Positions 50,754 through 63,622 of a stretch of DNA of 64,000 nucleotides are shown one piece after another. Both the position numbers and the translations under genes were made by a program. Source of the DNA: Azadirachta indica (lineage: Eukaryota; Streptophyta; Magnoliopsida; Sapindales; Meliaceae). The DNA lies in the NCBI GenBank assembly GCA_022749755.1, contig CM040446.1, forward strand, positions 13,230,367 through 13,294,366. Reading direction: 5' to 3'. Each line of letters opens with the position of its first letter. Positions within the stretch are counted from its first letter, which is position 1. Below the pieces are notes generated by a model. It ran no database searches. It worked only from the letters and a program-made list of their open reading frames with translations, and had not been told where the DNA came from.

Positions 50754-53700
50754 ATGAAAGAAGAATTACAGCTGGAGCCGTTTTCTGAACGGAACCCCAC
50801 CGATGCCGATCCTTTACTTGGGGCCGATGAGGTATCCGAAGCGCCTGCTGTAAGTTCGAGCTCGAGTTCATGTTCGAGCTTGAGTTCGAGTGAGATTAAG
50901 GGTGAAGATATCGAGAGTGGTTCGGTTCCTTGCTGTCGCATTTGCCTCGAATGTGATGGCGAACCAGGTGATCTTGCGTTCTTTGGTTAATTACATCGGT
51001 TTCTGATGAACTGGATTGGAAATATGTGCTGTTATGTTATTTGGATTTGATTTTTTTGTGATTGAGATTGAATTGTTAACCTGTTTCTGACATTTTCTGA
51101 TTGTTAATACTTTTGGTTACCTTGAAAGATTATATTTGTTATAATTATTGATATGAAATTGAAGTAGCATACTTGTTGAGGATTAACAATCGACTAAGGA
51201 CAGACAACACTGAAAGGTTTTTGTGTTTATGTCTATTGCATGATCTTCGGAATTGATAAACTAAAGGAGATAGAAATTAGTAGGATTAGGGATGCGTCTT
51301 TGTCCCATACTTCCAAGCAACGTTTGGATGTGGCAGTGTTTATGGGACTTATCCAAGAACAAGACTGGTGTTGAAAATATTTTTTAAGCTTGTAATATTT
51401 TCTGATAGGTGTTTTTGGCATGGTGTAGTCCCATTTCCTCTGGCCTAATATTTGTCAATTAATGTTGTAGATGATGAATTGATATCCCCATGCATGTGCA
51501 AAGGCACTCAGCAGTTTGTTCATCGTTCATGTCTTGATCATTGGCGCTCAGTTAAGGTTAGTATTATTTCTTCTCTTAAGATTTTAATGATGCAAAGATG
51601 AAAGAAAAAAGTTTAACTGTTTTGTCTGCTAATTTTCTTTTGATGATGATATAATCATTTACATCCCCCGCCCTCCCTGCTTTTTCCTCTTGCAGGAAGG
51701 ATTTGCTTTTTCGCATTGCACAACCTGCAAAGCCCAATTTCACCTACGAGTTGAACTATTTGAGGATATTTCTTGGCGCAAAATAAAATTCAGGCTTTTT
51801 GTTGCAAGGGATGTTTTCTTTGTATTTTTGGCTGTACAAACCGTGAGTAATCTTGCTTTCATCTCCACCTAGAAGGGTGCATAAATATTCCACTTGTGTT
51901 TGAGTTGGGACTTGTTGGCAATGGAGGGAAAATGAATTGAGATACATAAACAATTATTATCTATGTGGTGGGCCATTAGTTCTTGGTTCATGCAAATAAA
52001 CTAAATGTCTGGAAGGGAAAGATTATGAATGAATTCAACAAAACCTAAATCTGTGCTTAGTTTTAGGTGGAGGTCTGGCATTTACAGAAATGCTAAAGTG
52101 AAAAGTGTGTTGCTAACCAAAATGTCGGTAATTGGTGCCCTTGATAAATTCAAGAGTTTCTATCTGTTGCTCTTTCACAAACATGGGAGGTTTGATAGGA
52201 TTGTATTTTCATTTCTCCTCATTGTATTGGTTGAATTTAAGTACTCTAAATTGACAGGTTTCATACATGAAAACTCATCCAGATGTTGGAATTTTGTGGG
52301 TATATTAATATATAAGTACCTTATATGCAGTTTTTGGGAAAATAAATTTCTTCTGTGAAAATTAATATGGAAGGAGAACAATCTAATTGCCGGGGTCTGA
52401 AAATGTGTAGCATATGTCCTTGATATGGTGGCTGGCCCTGGGGTTCATTGTGTTGTGGAGTTAACGATGTGCAACTGAAATTACATGACCTTGCTTTATG
52501 TCACTTTTATGTCTTATACATGAGTTCTTTCTCATTAGTAGTTGTTTCTATTATTATTTTGTCCCCATTTAAGTCTTTTTCTTTTCTCCATTCCCCCCTC
52601 GCCCACCCCCCTTTCCCTTGTTACGGTAAAATAACTTCAATATGTAAGCTAACAAAAAACAACTCTTCCCAGCTAAATTATTGTTTTATAATTTGAGGTC
52701 CTAGGTAGATCTGCCTAGTCCTTAATAGGTCCTGCGATGAGTTCTGAATTGCACGGTGGTGTATGCTCAAAATCTGGAACCGAAAATCCGTTTGTTGCTA
52801 TCTAAAGCTTTTGTTATCTGATTCCAGGTAATTGCTGCAATGGGTGGCTTTGCATACCTCATGGACAAAGATGGGGCCTTCCGTAATTCTTTCAGTGATA
52901 GTTGGGATCGTCTTCTGTCAAAGCATCCTATTCCATTTTATTATTGTATAGGTGAATATCCATAATTCAGTAGTTCTATGTATTTATGTCATGCCTAATA
53001 CATGTAGTGTTGTAGTTATGTATTTTGCGGCAGAATATTGCAGTTCCAGTTATCTGTAAATTGTTTTAGTCTATACCCTTCATATTAAAGGGTGTGACTA
53101 TGGGTGAGTACACTGAGGGCTGTCGTCTTTATATTTGACCTCCTAATTGCTTCAAGGCATTGCAAGGTGTTTTACATATTGGTGAAAACTGCACTTCAAA
53201 ATTTATGTACCTGGGTCTATTATTTTGTTTGTTTTTATGTAGGAAATTGTGGTCACAAATATTCTGATTTTCTATATGAGAAACAAAGGTTTTGCTTGCT
53301 TTTACCCCTTTTAACATTTATTGCCAGAGTTGATTGCAGATTATTGGTTGCTTGACTTACAATTCTCTCTCTATTTTGATGTGTGCATGCATAATTAAAG
53401 CATCTGTCTGAGATGGTTTGTATGAACATGACCAGGGGTGATGGCCTTCTTTGTGTTGCTTGGATTCTTTGGGCTCATATTACACTGTTCCTCCCTCAAT
53501 ACTAATGACCCACGAATGGCTGGCTGCCAGAACTGCTGTTATGGATGGGGTATCTTGGATTGTTTTCCTGCATCTATGGAAGCATGCTTTGCACTTGTTA
53601 TCGTTTTTGTTATCATTTTTGCCATTCTTGGCATAGCCTATGGTTTCCTTGCTGCCACCATGGCCATTCAGAAGATCTGGCAGAAACACTACCACATTCT

Positions 53701-53970
53701 TACCAAGAGGGAGTTGACGAAGGTAATCACTGAGACATTCCTGTCCGGTAGAAATATTTTGTTTCATCTTCCATACAGACATTGGCTGGAGTCTACTTTT
53801 TGCCAAAGATCTTGCGTTGCTCCGCTATCAAAATTCAAGAATACCTATACACTTGTTTCTTTGTTTTCCTGTTGCAGGAATACATTGTGGAGGATCTGCA
53901 TGGCAATTACACACCACCAAAACTGGATCCAGAACAGGAAGAACGTCTGAAAATGCTGAAGCTTTTGTAG
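50754..53970 (+). CDS. RING-CH (MARCH-type) membrane E3 ubiquitin ligase
   Basis: Six exons give 316 residues: 50754-50967, 51471-51556, 51696-51842, 52828-52951, 53436-53722 and 53878-53970. All have GT-AG ends and phases that agree. A Ser/Glu-rich N-terminus (about 1-58) is followed by a RINGv/RING-CH zinc finger (about 60-115). Its C4HC3 ligands are visible as CRICLE...CMCKG...FVHRSCLDHW...CTTCKAQF. Three hydrophobic stretches follow: LFVARDVFFVFLAVQTVIAA, VMAFFVLLGFFGLIL and FALVIVFVIIFAILGIAYGF. A short cytosolic tail ends the protein. Plant members ubiquitinate membrane or trafficking proteins; no substrate can be inferred here. The GGCQNCCYGWG-like loop between the last two segments is Cys-rich. 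The gene looks complete; no Arabidopsis ortholog is claimed with certainty. Confidence 0.88.
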
Positions 53971-55558
53971 TTGATGGATGGGAGGTCAAGCCATCTATAT
54001 GATGTCTTTGGAATGTTTTAAATTATTCAGGATCTAAAAGCTACAATGTATATTTTCTCGGCAAAATTTGTTTATTCTGCGAGGAAAAGAATGTTAATCA
54101 TTTTTTTCTTTCTTTTTTTTTCATCCTGCGAAGCTTGACTGATGATGAGGAAAATGAAGGTACATAATGATCTGTGCAGTTCTATCTTTCTCATTTCTTT
54201 TAAATCGGCTGTTGCTGCAGTATCTCTATTATAGTCTGGACGGGCTTTCTGAAGACCATTTGCGTCGGACGAGTGGCACTAGTTGATGTCCAAGAGTGAA
54301 CTCTTTGAGAGTAATCTTACTTTCAAGAAAGACAAGACACTTCGAACCTTTACTCAAATATATTTTTTAGTTTTTATTAATTACAAAAATTTGCGCGCAC
54401 ATTATGTCTATTAGTTCAGTCCATCTGTCAGTTTATTTTCGACGCAAACCAATGTACTCCAGCAAAGTATATCTGTTAGTTTAGTTTCAAGTTGATAGTC
54501 TAATTGATTTGACTTGTTAACCTACGTGTGTGAAAATCTAAAAAAATTTGAAAATTAAAAAAAAAAAATTGCAAGGTTTGAAAGTTAATTTAACAGCATA
54601 ACATTGTTAACGTTACAACCACTAATTTTTCAAGTACTATCTCTTATTTCTTTGTTATATTTTACTAATTTTTTTTATTCAATATTTCGACTTGTATGTT
54701 ATATTTTGATTTAGTAAGAAACTTAAAAAGTAAAACTCGAAAGTTAGCTCAAAATTAGGGAAGTATACATAGAAAGTTTAGGGAAAGTAAAATTACAGTA
54801 ACTGTATATTCTTAGCTTTACCTCAAAATTTGTACGTTAATAATTATCAATAATTTATCTTATATTATTAACGGGAAAATTTTATTATTAATGTGATAGT
54901 TGTAACACTGAACACCGTGTTTGTGAAATAGGAGTAAGGCGAAATTCCCCGAATATATATATATATATATATCCGTGTATGATGATAGTTCTCCCTCTTT
55001 GCGAAGTCCCCCGCGTTGAAATGAATGGGAGTGCATAATTCTCTTGGTAAATTTGACACTTGGGTTGCAGAATGCTGTTTAAGTTATCGTGTATTCATTC
55101 ATACATTTTGAAAAATCACTCAGAACATTATAACTACACGCACCGCCATCATTCAATAGGATTTTGACACCTAGTAACTACGAATTAAACATACGGTAGA
55201 GTTTCTTTGCTGTCTATTGTACGGACAGTGGAATGGCGCCAAGTCGATTTCCTTAATTTCTACCACTCTTCATAGTACCAGAAAAACGTCAAAATTATCC
55301 TGGTTCCTGTATTGTCGCTGATTTTTCGTCACCAACGTTTCATCTACCCCGGATCGCCTTGCTTTGTTAATGAAGGATAGTTTTAGTGTAATTATTCGAA
55401 TAAGAAGCTTTTCGATTTTTCTCCTTTGCCGTCCTATTCCCAGGTATATATGTTATGCGGTTCAATTTAGAAAAGTTAAATGTTTTCTCTCATTAATGTT
55501 TTATATTTTAGATTAAATATTGTTGTTTATGTAATCCATCTCTCTTGTGCATTAAGCG
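53971..55558. other. Intergenic region
   Basis: Contains the 3' UTR of the RING-CH gene, AT-rich DNA, a (TA)n tract near 54955-54972, and the upstream region and leader of the boron-transporter pseudogene. No gene seen. Confidence 0.45.
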
Positions 55559-58500
55559 ATGCAGGACGTAAACTCTCCATTTGCAGGGATTGTTAAAGAC
55601 TTCAAAGGAAGAAAAGCTTGTTATAAAGAGGATTGGACGGCGGCATTTGGTTCCGGTCCCAGGTACTTGTCTCTATTTCAGCTCTTTGCTCTTGTTTCTT
55701 CAATAAGAATTGCTACTGCTTTTGCATTGTCATGGGGCTTCAACTGTTGACGTGATACTGCAACCTGATTATTACAGGATATTGGCTCCAACTCTCTCTA
55801 TATTTTTCGCCTCTGCAATTCCAGCATTGCTTTTGGAGAGCAACTTAGCAGGGAAACAGGTCTGTCACATGTGTTGGACTTGGATCGTTTAATTTTGAGT
55901 ATATGTTGTTATTGATGTTGCTTCTTTGTGTTTCTCCAATAGATGGAAGCTTGAGCACTGTAGAAACCTTAGCTTCGACAGCTGTGTGCGGTATCATACA
56001 TTCAATAATTGGTGGACAGCCTCTGTTAATTGTGGGAGTTGCAGAGCCCACAGTTATGACGTACACATATATGTACAGTTTTGCAAAAGGAAGAGATGAT
56101 CTTCCTAAAAAGCTCTTTTTGGGTTGGACTGGATGGTTAGATTATATTCTCAAACCTCTCAGTGTAACAACAATTGTTTGAGTGTACATGTAATTAAAGC
56201 TACCTATCTCTATATTGTTTGTTTCCTTATAGTACTCAATAAATTTGATTAATCTTTTGCTGCAGAGTCTGTGTCTGGACGGCTCTCATTCTCTTTCTTC
56301 TTGGAATATTTACCGCTTGCAAAATTTTATCAAAATTTACAAGGATTGCGGGGGAAACTTTTGGCATGCTGATTTCTGTTCTTTTCATTCAGCAGGCTAT
56401 AAAGGTGCATGCATGCTCTATCAGCGATAAAGTCATAATTGAAATATTGTGTGTTATTATTTACTGTACTTAATATCTTTTCAAAACTTTTCTCCGGTTT
56501 ACAGGGGATGATTAGTGAATTTTATGTTCCTAAATCTGAAGACATATACATGGAAGAGAATCATTTCCAATGGCTGTGTGTAAATGGACTGTTGGGTGTT
56601 ATATTCACCTTCGGCGCACTCTTCAGTTCTTTAAAGAGCAGAAGGGCTAGAGCATGGCCATATGGCACAGGTTTGTTAAATACTTAATGGGATTCTTTGT
56701 TTTAAGCTCCACTCTTGTCTTAAAGCTAAACTATACTCACCTTTAATGCAGGATGGTTCCGAAGCTTTGTTGCCGACTATGGCGTTCCGTTAACGGTAGT
56801 AGTGTGGTCAGCTATGTCATCTAGCGTACCTGATCGAGTTCCTGAAGCAATTCCAAGGAGGCTTTATATCTCTCTTGAAGGGCAGTCTTCATCTGTGTTG
56901 CATTGGACTGTAATAAAGGTAAAATTGTGTATTCATTGGCTTTATTTCTATTTTCCTTCTTGGAAACACCATCTCAACCCGAGTTGAAATCGACTCATTT
57001 AAATTACAGGATATGGCAAACGTCCCACCCTTGTATATATTTGCTGCCATCATACCAGCTGTGATGGTTGCCGGTCTTTATTTTTTTGACCACAGTGTGG
57101 CTTCTCAAATGGCACAACAGAAGGATTTCAATCTTAAGAACCCCTCTGCTTACCATTACGACATCTTTATTCTCGGAATCACGGTAGATTAACAAGCCAA
57201 TTTCCTGTTCTCTTTTGTCTTATATGCAACTCCGCAACCTCATGCCTAAAATCTTACAGCTCGTTTCATTGAAATAATAATCATTTATGATCATTCTATA
57301 TATCATAGACATTGCTGTGTGGATTGGTTGGTCTCCCTCCCTCCAATGGTGTTCTCCCACAATCTCCAATGCACACAAAGAGCTTATCTGTTCTCAGAAG
57401 ACAGGTAGACTTTTGGACTAACCGGAAGTTGGTACCATTTATTATTTATATATGGTGGCAATATTATAATTTCTGTATAGTCTTTTACATTTGGGATTTA
57501 TGAATGTAGATGATGAAAGAAAGGATGGTAGAGAGTGCCAAGGAAGGCGTGAAATTACAAGCTAGTAAATCCTAAATCTATGGTAGGATGCAGGCAGTCT
57601 TCAAAGAATTGGAGACAACCCAAGATTTAAGTTTTCTTGTTACATGAAGATTATGAATGGATTTTTTGTGTGCAGGCCGATAATGATAGTTTTGTTCGTA
57701 GATTTCAGCAGAAAAAGATCTGCAGAACTTGAAGATTGCTGTGATGAAATGTGATGATGGAGGAACGTTAACGACAGGGGCGGCATTTGATCCCGAAAAG
57801 CATATCGAGGCTCATTTGCCTGTGCGAGTAAAGGAGCAACGAGTTACCAACCTATTACAATGAGCGCTTGTTGGAGTATCATTATTTGCTTTGCCCTTAA
57901 TCAGAAAGATACCGACATCCGTTCTCTGGGGATATTTTGCATACATGGCCATTGACAGCCTCCCAGGGAACCAATTCTGGGAAAGATTGACTATGCTTTT
58001 CGTTGCGCCTAAACGAACGTTACAAGTAATTAGTTCAACTTTGTCTTTTCCAAATTAATACCGATCGATCGCTGATCATTTAGCGTTATACATATAATAT
58101 ATATTTTTTGCTAATAATTTTCTGACTCAATCAGGATAAAGGAAGGAGCGCATGCTTGTTTCGTGCAGATGGTTCGGTTCGATAAAATAGCTTTATTTAC
58201 ACTATTCCAGTTAGTGTTTTTCGCGAGCTGTTACGGATTGTCATGGATACCCATCGCTGGAATATTTTTTCCGGCGCCATTCTTTTTACTGATATAAGTA
58301 AGAGAGCATATACTTCCCAAATTGTTTGAAACAGTTTGGCTTCATGAGTTGGATGCTGCTGAATACGAGGAAGTGACTGGATTTTCAAGGTGTCATCACG
58401 ATCATGTCTCATTCAAGGTAAACTTAATTTGATAGTTTTTAATTTACCTAAACTGAAAAGTTTGTCTTGTCTTGTCTTGTCTGAGCCCATCAACTTCCTT

Positions 58501-59245
58501 TTCTGAAATATTACATATTTAATTGTGCGTGAAAATGAAAATGAAAATGTGATCAAGCGCGGGACCTCCTTCTCAAGCCTTTTTCATACAAAGTTTAATT
58601 ATTTGACTTATTTGTCGCCAGCCTATCCTTCTTCTTTATCTTTTTATTATTTTATTCTGTATTTTTGATATTCTTTTTATCAAAATTAAGTACAGAAATA
58701 ATTCTTTTTAACGGAAATTGCAATTTCAATATTAACTAGTTTGTTGAACTTCTCCACGTTTAGTTATATTGATGGTGATTTCACTGGCTTAATGATGATA
58801 ATTAATATATGAAATTTATCGAATGAGCGGATATTAATATATTGTAATGAAGCTTATTGAGTTGTGCCCCTTCTAAATTAAAGAAATTAAATGTATGTAA
58901 ATGACAGGATCTGGAAGAAAATGGCGAAGAAGAGAGTGAAATAGAAATATGCGATTCAGAGATATGGATGAGCTGACTACCGCAGAGGAGAATTCAATCT
59001 TAGAACCAAGAGCATTGGAGCTGATAGATACCCTCACCCACAGCCACAGGCAAGCAAGCGACAATTAATACATATCTTTCTTGTGTTTTCATTAATTTAA
59101 TTATTTTACTTTTACATTCATCAATTAATATATTTTTATTAACAACAACAGCCTGTTTAATTTGGATTTGATGCAGCAGCTGGTATACCTGGAGGAAGGA
59201 ACCTCAGGGATTAATAGTGAAGGGAGGGTTCGATTTGCACTGTGA
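55559..59245 (+). pseudogene. BOR-family boron efflux transporter, decayed
   Basis: The exon order of a plant borate exporter (SLC4-like, BOR1/BOR4 family) is preserved with good splice sites: 55559-55662, 55778-55859, 55943-56135, 56266-56404, 56505-56670, 56752-56918, 57010-57183, 57309-57404, then 57510 on, to about 58025, 58416 and 59245. Diagnostic stretches include [71 protein letters not shown] and LPPSNGVLPQSPMHTKSL. Lesions: a phase break between exons 2 and 3; TGA where exons 3 and 4 join (Trp expected); TAA 57573-57575; TGA 57861-57863 in LLQ-stop-ALVG; TAA 58295-58297 in LLI-stop-VREH; and probable frameshifts near 58135 and 58965. BOR proteins export borate from roots to xylem or soil. 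The many lesions make a functional copy implausible. Confidence 0.9.
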
Positions 59246-60079
59246 AGTTTATTATATTATATTGTATTATATAATAACATAGTAGTAGTGGGTAGTGGTG
59301 ACGATCAAAGGAAGCAAGCACGCAGATCACAGTTTTCTTTCTTTTCCTTTTTTTTTTTTTTGAAAAAAAAAATCTTGAATTGGGAACTCCTGCAGAATTA
59401 GAGTTATATACTTTGTTGTGTTGGTTAGGTTAGGTGTTGTGTGCATATGTATGATAATTTATGATATAGAACAAACAATCCCTCATGAGTCATGTGAGTT
59501 TTACAATTTGCACTTTGAAGGCAATATATATATATATATATATGTTTAGGAATTAATTGCTGTGTTAAAAGGGCCATCTCAACCTTTGGATCCCGCTTGA
59601 TGTAGTTTTGTAAATAGACGGTTTGTTTTTTTGGAATAAATGCTGTATTACTATGCATACTTTTTATATGTATATTATTTAATATAAAAAAAAATTATTA
59701 GTTGTTTAATTGTGATCTACATCATCTAATAAAATTTGTAGTATTACGTTAATACAAATTTTTTAAAGTTACGCTATGTGATGAACGAAGGACTCATTTG
59801 ACAGTGCTATTAGATTTGTCAAAAATTAATGATTTTGTGTAGCCTCATTTATGGGATTTTTGATAAATTTTTTCAAAATTACTTTTAACAAAATCATCTA
59901 ATCTTAAATTTTGAAGAAGTTACTTCATAAACTTTGATTTTGAAAAGTATTTTTAAATGTAATTTTAATGTATCTCTATGTAAATTATATTAACTCAAAA
60001 TTAATCTTAAAAAATTATTGAATTCCAACTGTAATTAGGAATCAAAATCATTGAAATCTAAATAAAATTATGAATATCA

Positions 60080-60114
<35 letters not shown>

Positions 60115-60130
60115 TATTATTATTATTATA
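60080..60130. repeat. (TTA)n microsatellite
   Basis: About 17 TTA units with one interruption. Confidence 0.9.
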
Positions 60131-61748
60131 TAGACACATACAAACATATACATGAATAAATACTTACCTAAAAGTATTTTTCATTTATCATAATCTACAT
60201 TTTAGCTTTTTGCATTCTTATAATATGCTAACAAAAAATTTACTAAATGCATATAAACTAGTAAAACTTGTAATATTTTTGAAAATAAAATTTATCAAAA
60301 TATTAAACTTATTTTTTCTTCGATAGGGTATAACCAAAATTGACAAAAATAAATCTTATAATATCTTAAATACTCTAATCTTTCAAAAACCTTAAAATTT
60401 AAAAGTCCAAAATTTAAACTATCTTGTATAAATAAAATATTTTGTTAATTTTTCACAAACTCTTTTTTAACAACAGTCAAATCATAAACACCAAAAATAT
60501 TTGAAAAACTTATTAATAGTAACGTTGATGCGGGAATTTCATTAAGCCCGCACCAAATCTTCTCCCCAAATCTTGGAGAAGATCTAGGTGCTCTTGACGT
60601 GGTCAACAATGCCACACCGAATCTTCATTTCAGGAACTAGGTCACGTAATTTGAAGCTGGAACAAGGTTCAACTAGCCCAAGGTCTTCTTTATATTTTGA
60701 AATAGTAATGACTTAAGCTACCCATAGCACCTTTCTCCGTTGTCACCAGTCCTTGAACTAACTTGAACCCTTAACTTTGCTACCTTATCTTGCAAACCCC
60801 CTACAAAATAACATAAAGGTAAGACGAAGGGTGTTACTTCGGCAACCCCCTTTCGATGCTTAAGTCAGCTTTTATTGAAAAGTAAAGTTTGAAAGGCGTG
60901 AATAGATAACAAAGTCTAAAGAAATCTATTAAGACCAGATTCCATTATTGCTTTTCAAGGAAAAGGAAAGAAGAAAGGCTCATGAATCACTCATGTAATG
61001 TTTTAGAGGCAGAGCCGTACTGGGAGAGCATACTCCATAGACAAATGAGTGCTAAAGAGTTTTTTCTTAGAAAATGAGTTTCTTTTCTTTCTTGGAAGAT
61101 AATAAGAATCAATGTTCCCCTACCTTAAACTTGCGAAAAATATGATTTTATATGAGAGGAAGAGATGAGCTATAATTGAATGAGATGTGTTGCCCTAATT
61201 CTGCTCAACTCGGTCAAGTGGCACCTTTCCATTGGTTTTAGATGGTGCTATATGGCAGGCAAGGATTGGTGGTTCTGGCCTCATCTAGATGATGTGTGCC
61301 ATGTAGTTATCTTCCATTAGCCTGAAGCAAGAGGCTGTTTTCCCTCTTTCTACATGACAGGATGTCGTCAGTCATTCTGAGCTAGAGAGCATTTCCCTAC
61401 TAACACACAGCTATCCTTTACCATGCTGCCTAACTTTTGCCCAACTCAATTCACACTCTGTCCCCTACCATATTAAGAGATTATCTCCCTCTTATTTTGT
61501 AGTCCCTCATAAAATATTTTGGAGTGTTAATCTTAGCTTTAACAAGAATATGAGTAGCGCTGACCTGGTCACTAAAAGACTTGGTCATCTAGGTGCCCTT
61601 AGTTCCTTATTAATGAGGTTATAATATTAAATAGTGTAGTATTTACAACAAGTTGATACACATTTTTTGTCGTAACACAATGTTGAGGGCGCTATTCCAA
61701 CCCTCTTCTACACACTATGACATAAGACCTCGTTTGCTATGCAATGCC

Positions 61749-62086
61749 AAGGTTCATGGTTGCGATTTCCTCATGTCCTAAGGTTTTTAGTCACATGAGC
61801 ATTTCCTCACGTATCAAGGTTTTTGGTCACATGGCCGCTTCCTCACATCCCAGGATTTCTAGTCATATGGGCACTTCCTCAAGTCTCAAGGTTTCTAGTC
61901 ACATGGCCATTTTCATACACACCTGAATTTATGGGCATTTCCTCATATCCCAAAGTTTCTAGTCACATAGGCGCTTCCTCATGTCCTCAAATTTCTGGTC
62001 ACACTGGTGATTTCTCATGTCCCAGGGTTTCTGGTCACGTAGGCAATTTTTCATGTCCTAGGATTTCTGATTACATAGGCATTTGT
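61749..62086. repeat. 36-bp minisatellite, about nine copies
   Basis: Copies start at 61765, 61801, 61837, 61873, 61909, 61937, 61973, 62009 and 62045, a strict 36-base period except one copy that has lost 8 bases. A consensus unit starts ATTTCCTCATGTCCCAAGGT and ends GTCACATGGGC. Because 36 is a multiple of three, several forward frames stay open and encode a repeating 12-residue unit (SSCPKVFSHMSI-like), but the 8-base deletion breaks the frame. It is best read as non-coding DNA. Confidence 0.9.
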
Positions 62087-62729
62087 CGACAACGGTGTTG
62101 AATATTCTATCGATACGCAACAAGGAGCTCAACTCAAGGTGGGTTTTACTTAGTTGCTTTCAACTTAATTCCTAGTCGACTTGTTAACTTGTTTTACACC
62201 AAAATAACTGCGAGATATGTCACCTTATCTAATATTAGTTGGAATTATTACGGGTTCACATTTTACCACATGTCTTGTTCATATTTTTTCCACTACAAGT
62301 AAAAAGTTTTTTTTTTGGTCAAATAATAAGGAAGTAATTCCAAACAAACCCTGAATAAATATGTTTAATGAGCTATATAGGAATTAACCACTAAACTAAG
62401 TTTTCTCTTTTTCGATTTACTTTCAAGTAAACTGTAATAGCTAATAATAATAGAAGAATGGTTAGATATTATATTAAATATATAGTAGGTCTAAGAAAAT
62501 ATAATCAATATTGAACGTGATGAAATTATTTCATCAATAATAAAAAGAAAATTAATAAAAAGAATAAAAATTTCAACTTTTTTCTTAAAAGTTATTAGGA
62601 AAGTAATGATTTTTTTCATTATGAGTGTATAATTATTTTTTATTAGTAATATGTTTCTAATTATTTTCACTACAAGTATATTACCAATGTATTTATTAAA
62701 ATTAGAGATCTTGTACATGTGTATACATA

Positions 62730-63622
62730 CTACAATCCCTCTTTGGTTTGGTTTGAAGTGTTTTGGCCACCATCACTGACAAAAGTAAGATGGTCACCAT
62801 CTCTAATCACATCAATATTATCTATTTCAGCTCTGTCTTTACTCAGAACTTTAGCCCGGGAGATCCCGAATTTCTTAGCACCAACTTTAAGTAATTCTTG
62901 AAAGCTAGGTGGAAGTACCACAAGCTTCCCTCCAACTTCTCCCTTTTCTGGACAAGTAATCGTCACTCTGGCGGAGTTAACACCAGGACTCTTTACAGCT
63001 GTCGTTCGATGAACTGGAAATAATAAATCTTTCTCCTCACTTTTGGTAGTTGACATCATTCCAAACAATGAGTTGTGGAAGTTATTAATCCTACGCCTTG
63101 GACGAGGTTGGCTCCACGATCCATCTGTAGCTGGGACAAAACCCTGTTGGGCTAAAGGAAGAATAGCTGGCTCACTTGTAAACCTCCCAAGGTAGCGAAT
63201 TCCATGCTGTGGCTGCTCAGAAATTGAAACGATATATTGAGTTTTACTCTCTTTACTAGATTGGAAAAAAGATTTGATTTCTTCATGTCCTTGTTGATCA
63301 GCTAGATCCCTTGGGGTCCAACCGTGGTTGTCTGGTTTATCAATTTCAGCTCCTCTGTCTAACAGATATCTAACTATTTCGATGTTGTTTTCACAAACTG
63401 CAACATGTAGAGCTGTAGAGCCGTTACTCTTAGGACGTGTTACATCCCCTCCGTAATGAACAATTTGTTTAAGTAAGTCCAAGTTATTTTGCTCAGCAGC
63501 AGCGCATGCAAAGTGACCCACATCTCCAGAGTTGATGTCAGCACCATTATCATTCAGCAGCTTGGTAACGTTTTCATGACCTCCCTGCATTGCCTCCCAG
63601 AGTGGTACATTCCCCTCCGAGT
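62730..63622 (-). CDS. AKT1: AKT1-like Shaker K+ channel, last exon (partial)
   Basis: This is the 3'-terminal exon of an inward-rectifying K+ channel gene that runs off the right edge of the window. The exon begins after a good acceptor (GTATGCAG|ACTCGG) at 63622. It encodes the end of the ankyrin domain (SEGNVPLWEAM, DINSGDVGHFACAAAEQNNL, NGSTALHVAVCENN, DNHGWTPRDLADQQGHEEI). A linker with LGRFTSEP and NNFHNSLFG follows, then the KHA domain (VTITCPEKGEVGGKLVVLPPSF...DRAEIDNIDVIRDGDHLTFV). Stop at 62730-62732. In roots AKT1 takes up K+ and is activated by CIPK23/CBL kinases that bind the ankyrin region. The channel pore and cyclic-nucleotide-binding domain are outside the window. A run of in-frame sequence above 63622 (to 63758) lacks ankyrin features and is read as intron. 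Confidence 0.88.

Larger units (their letters stand above)
59246..62729. other. Intergenic region with microsatellite and minisatellite
   Basis: Contains AT-rich DNA, a TTA tract (60080-60130), a GC-richer non-coding block from about 60530 to 62300 with the 36-bp minisatellite, and the 3' flank of the K+ channel exon. The block at 60530-61700 is not similar to any gene I know and may belong to an unrecognised transposon. Confidence 0.5.

Noticed and set aside
61744..62101. A repeat protein read from the minisatellite.
   Set aside because: The 8-base deletion breaks the frame, no single frame spans all copies, and no promoter or known repeat protein fits.
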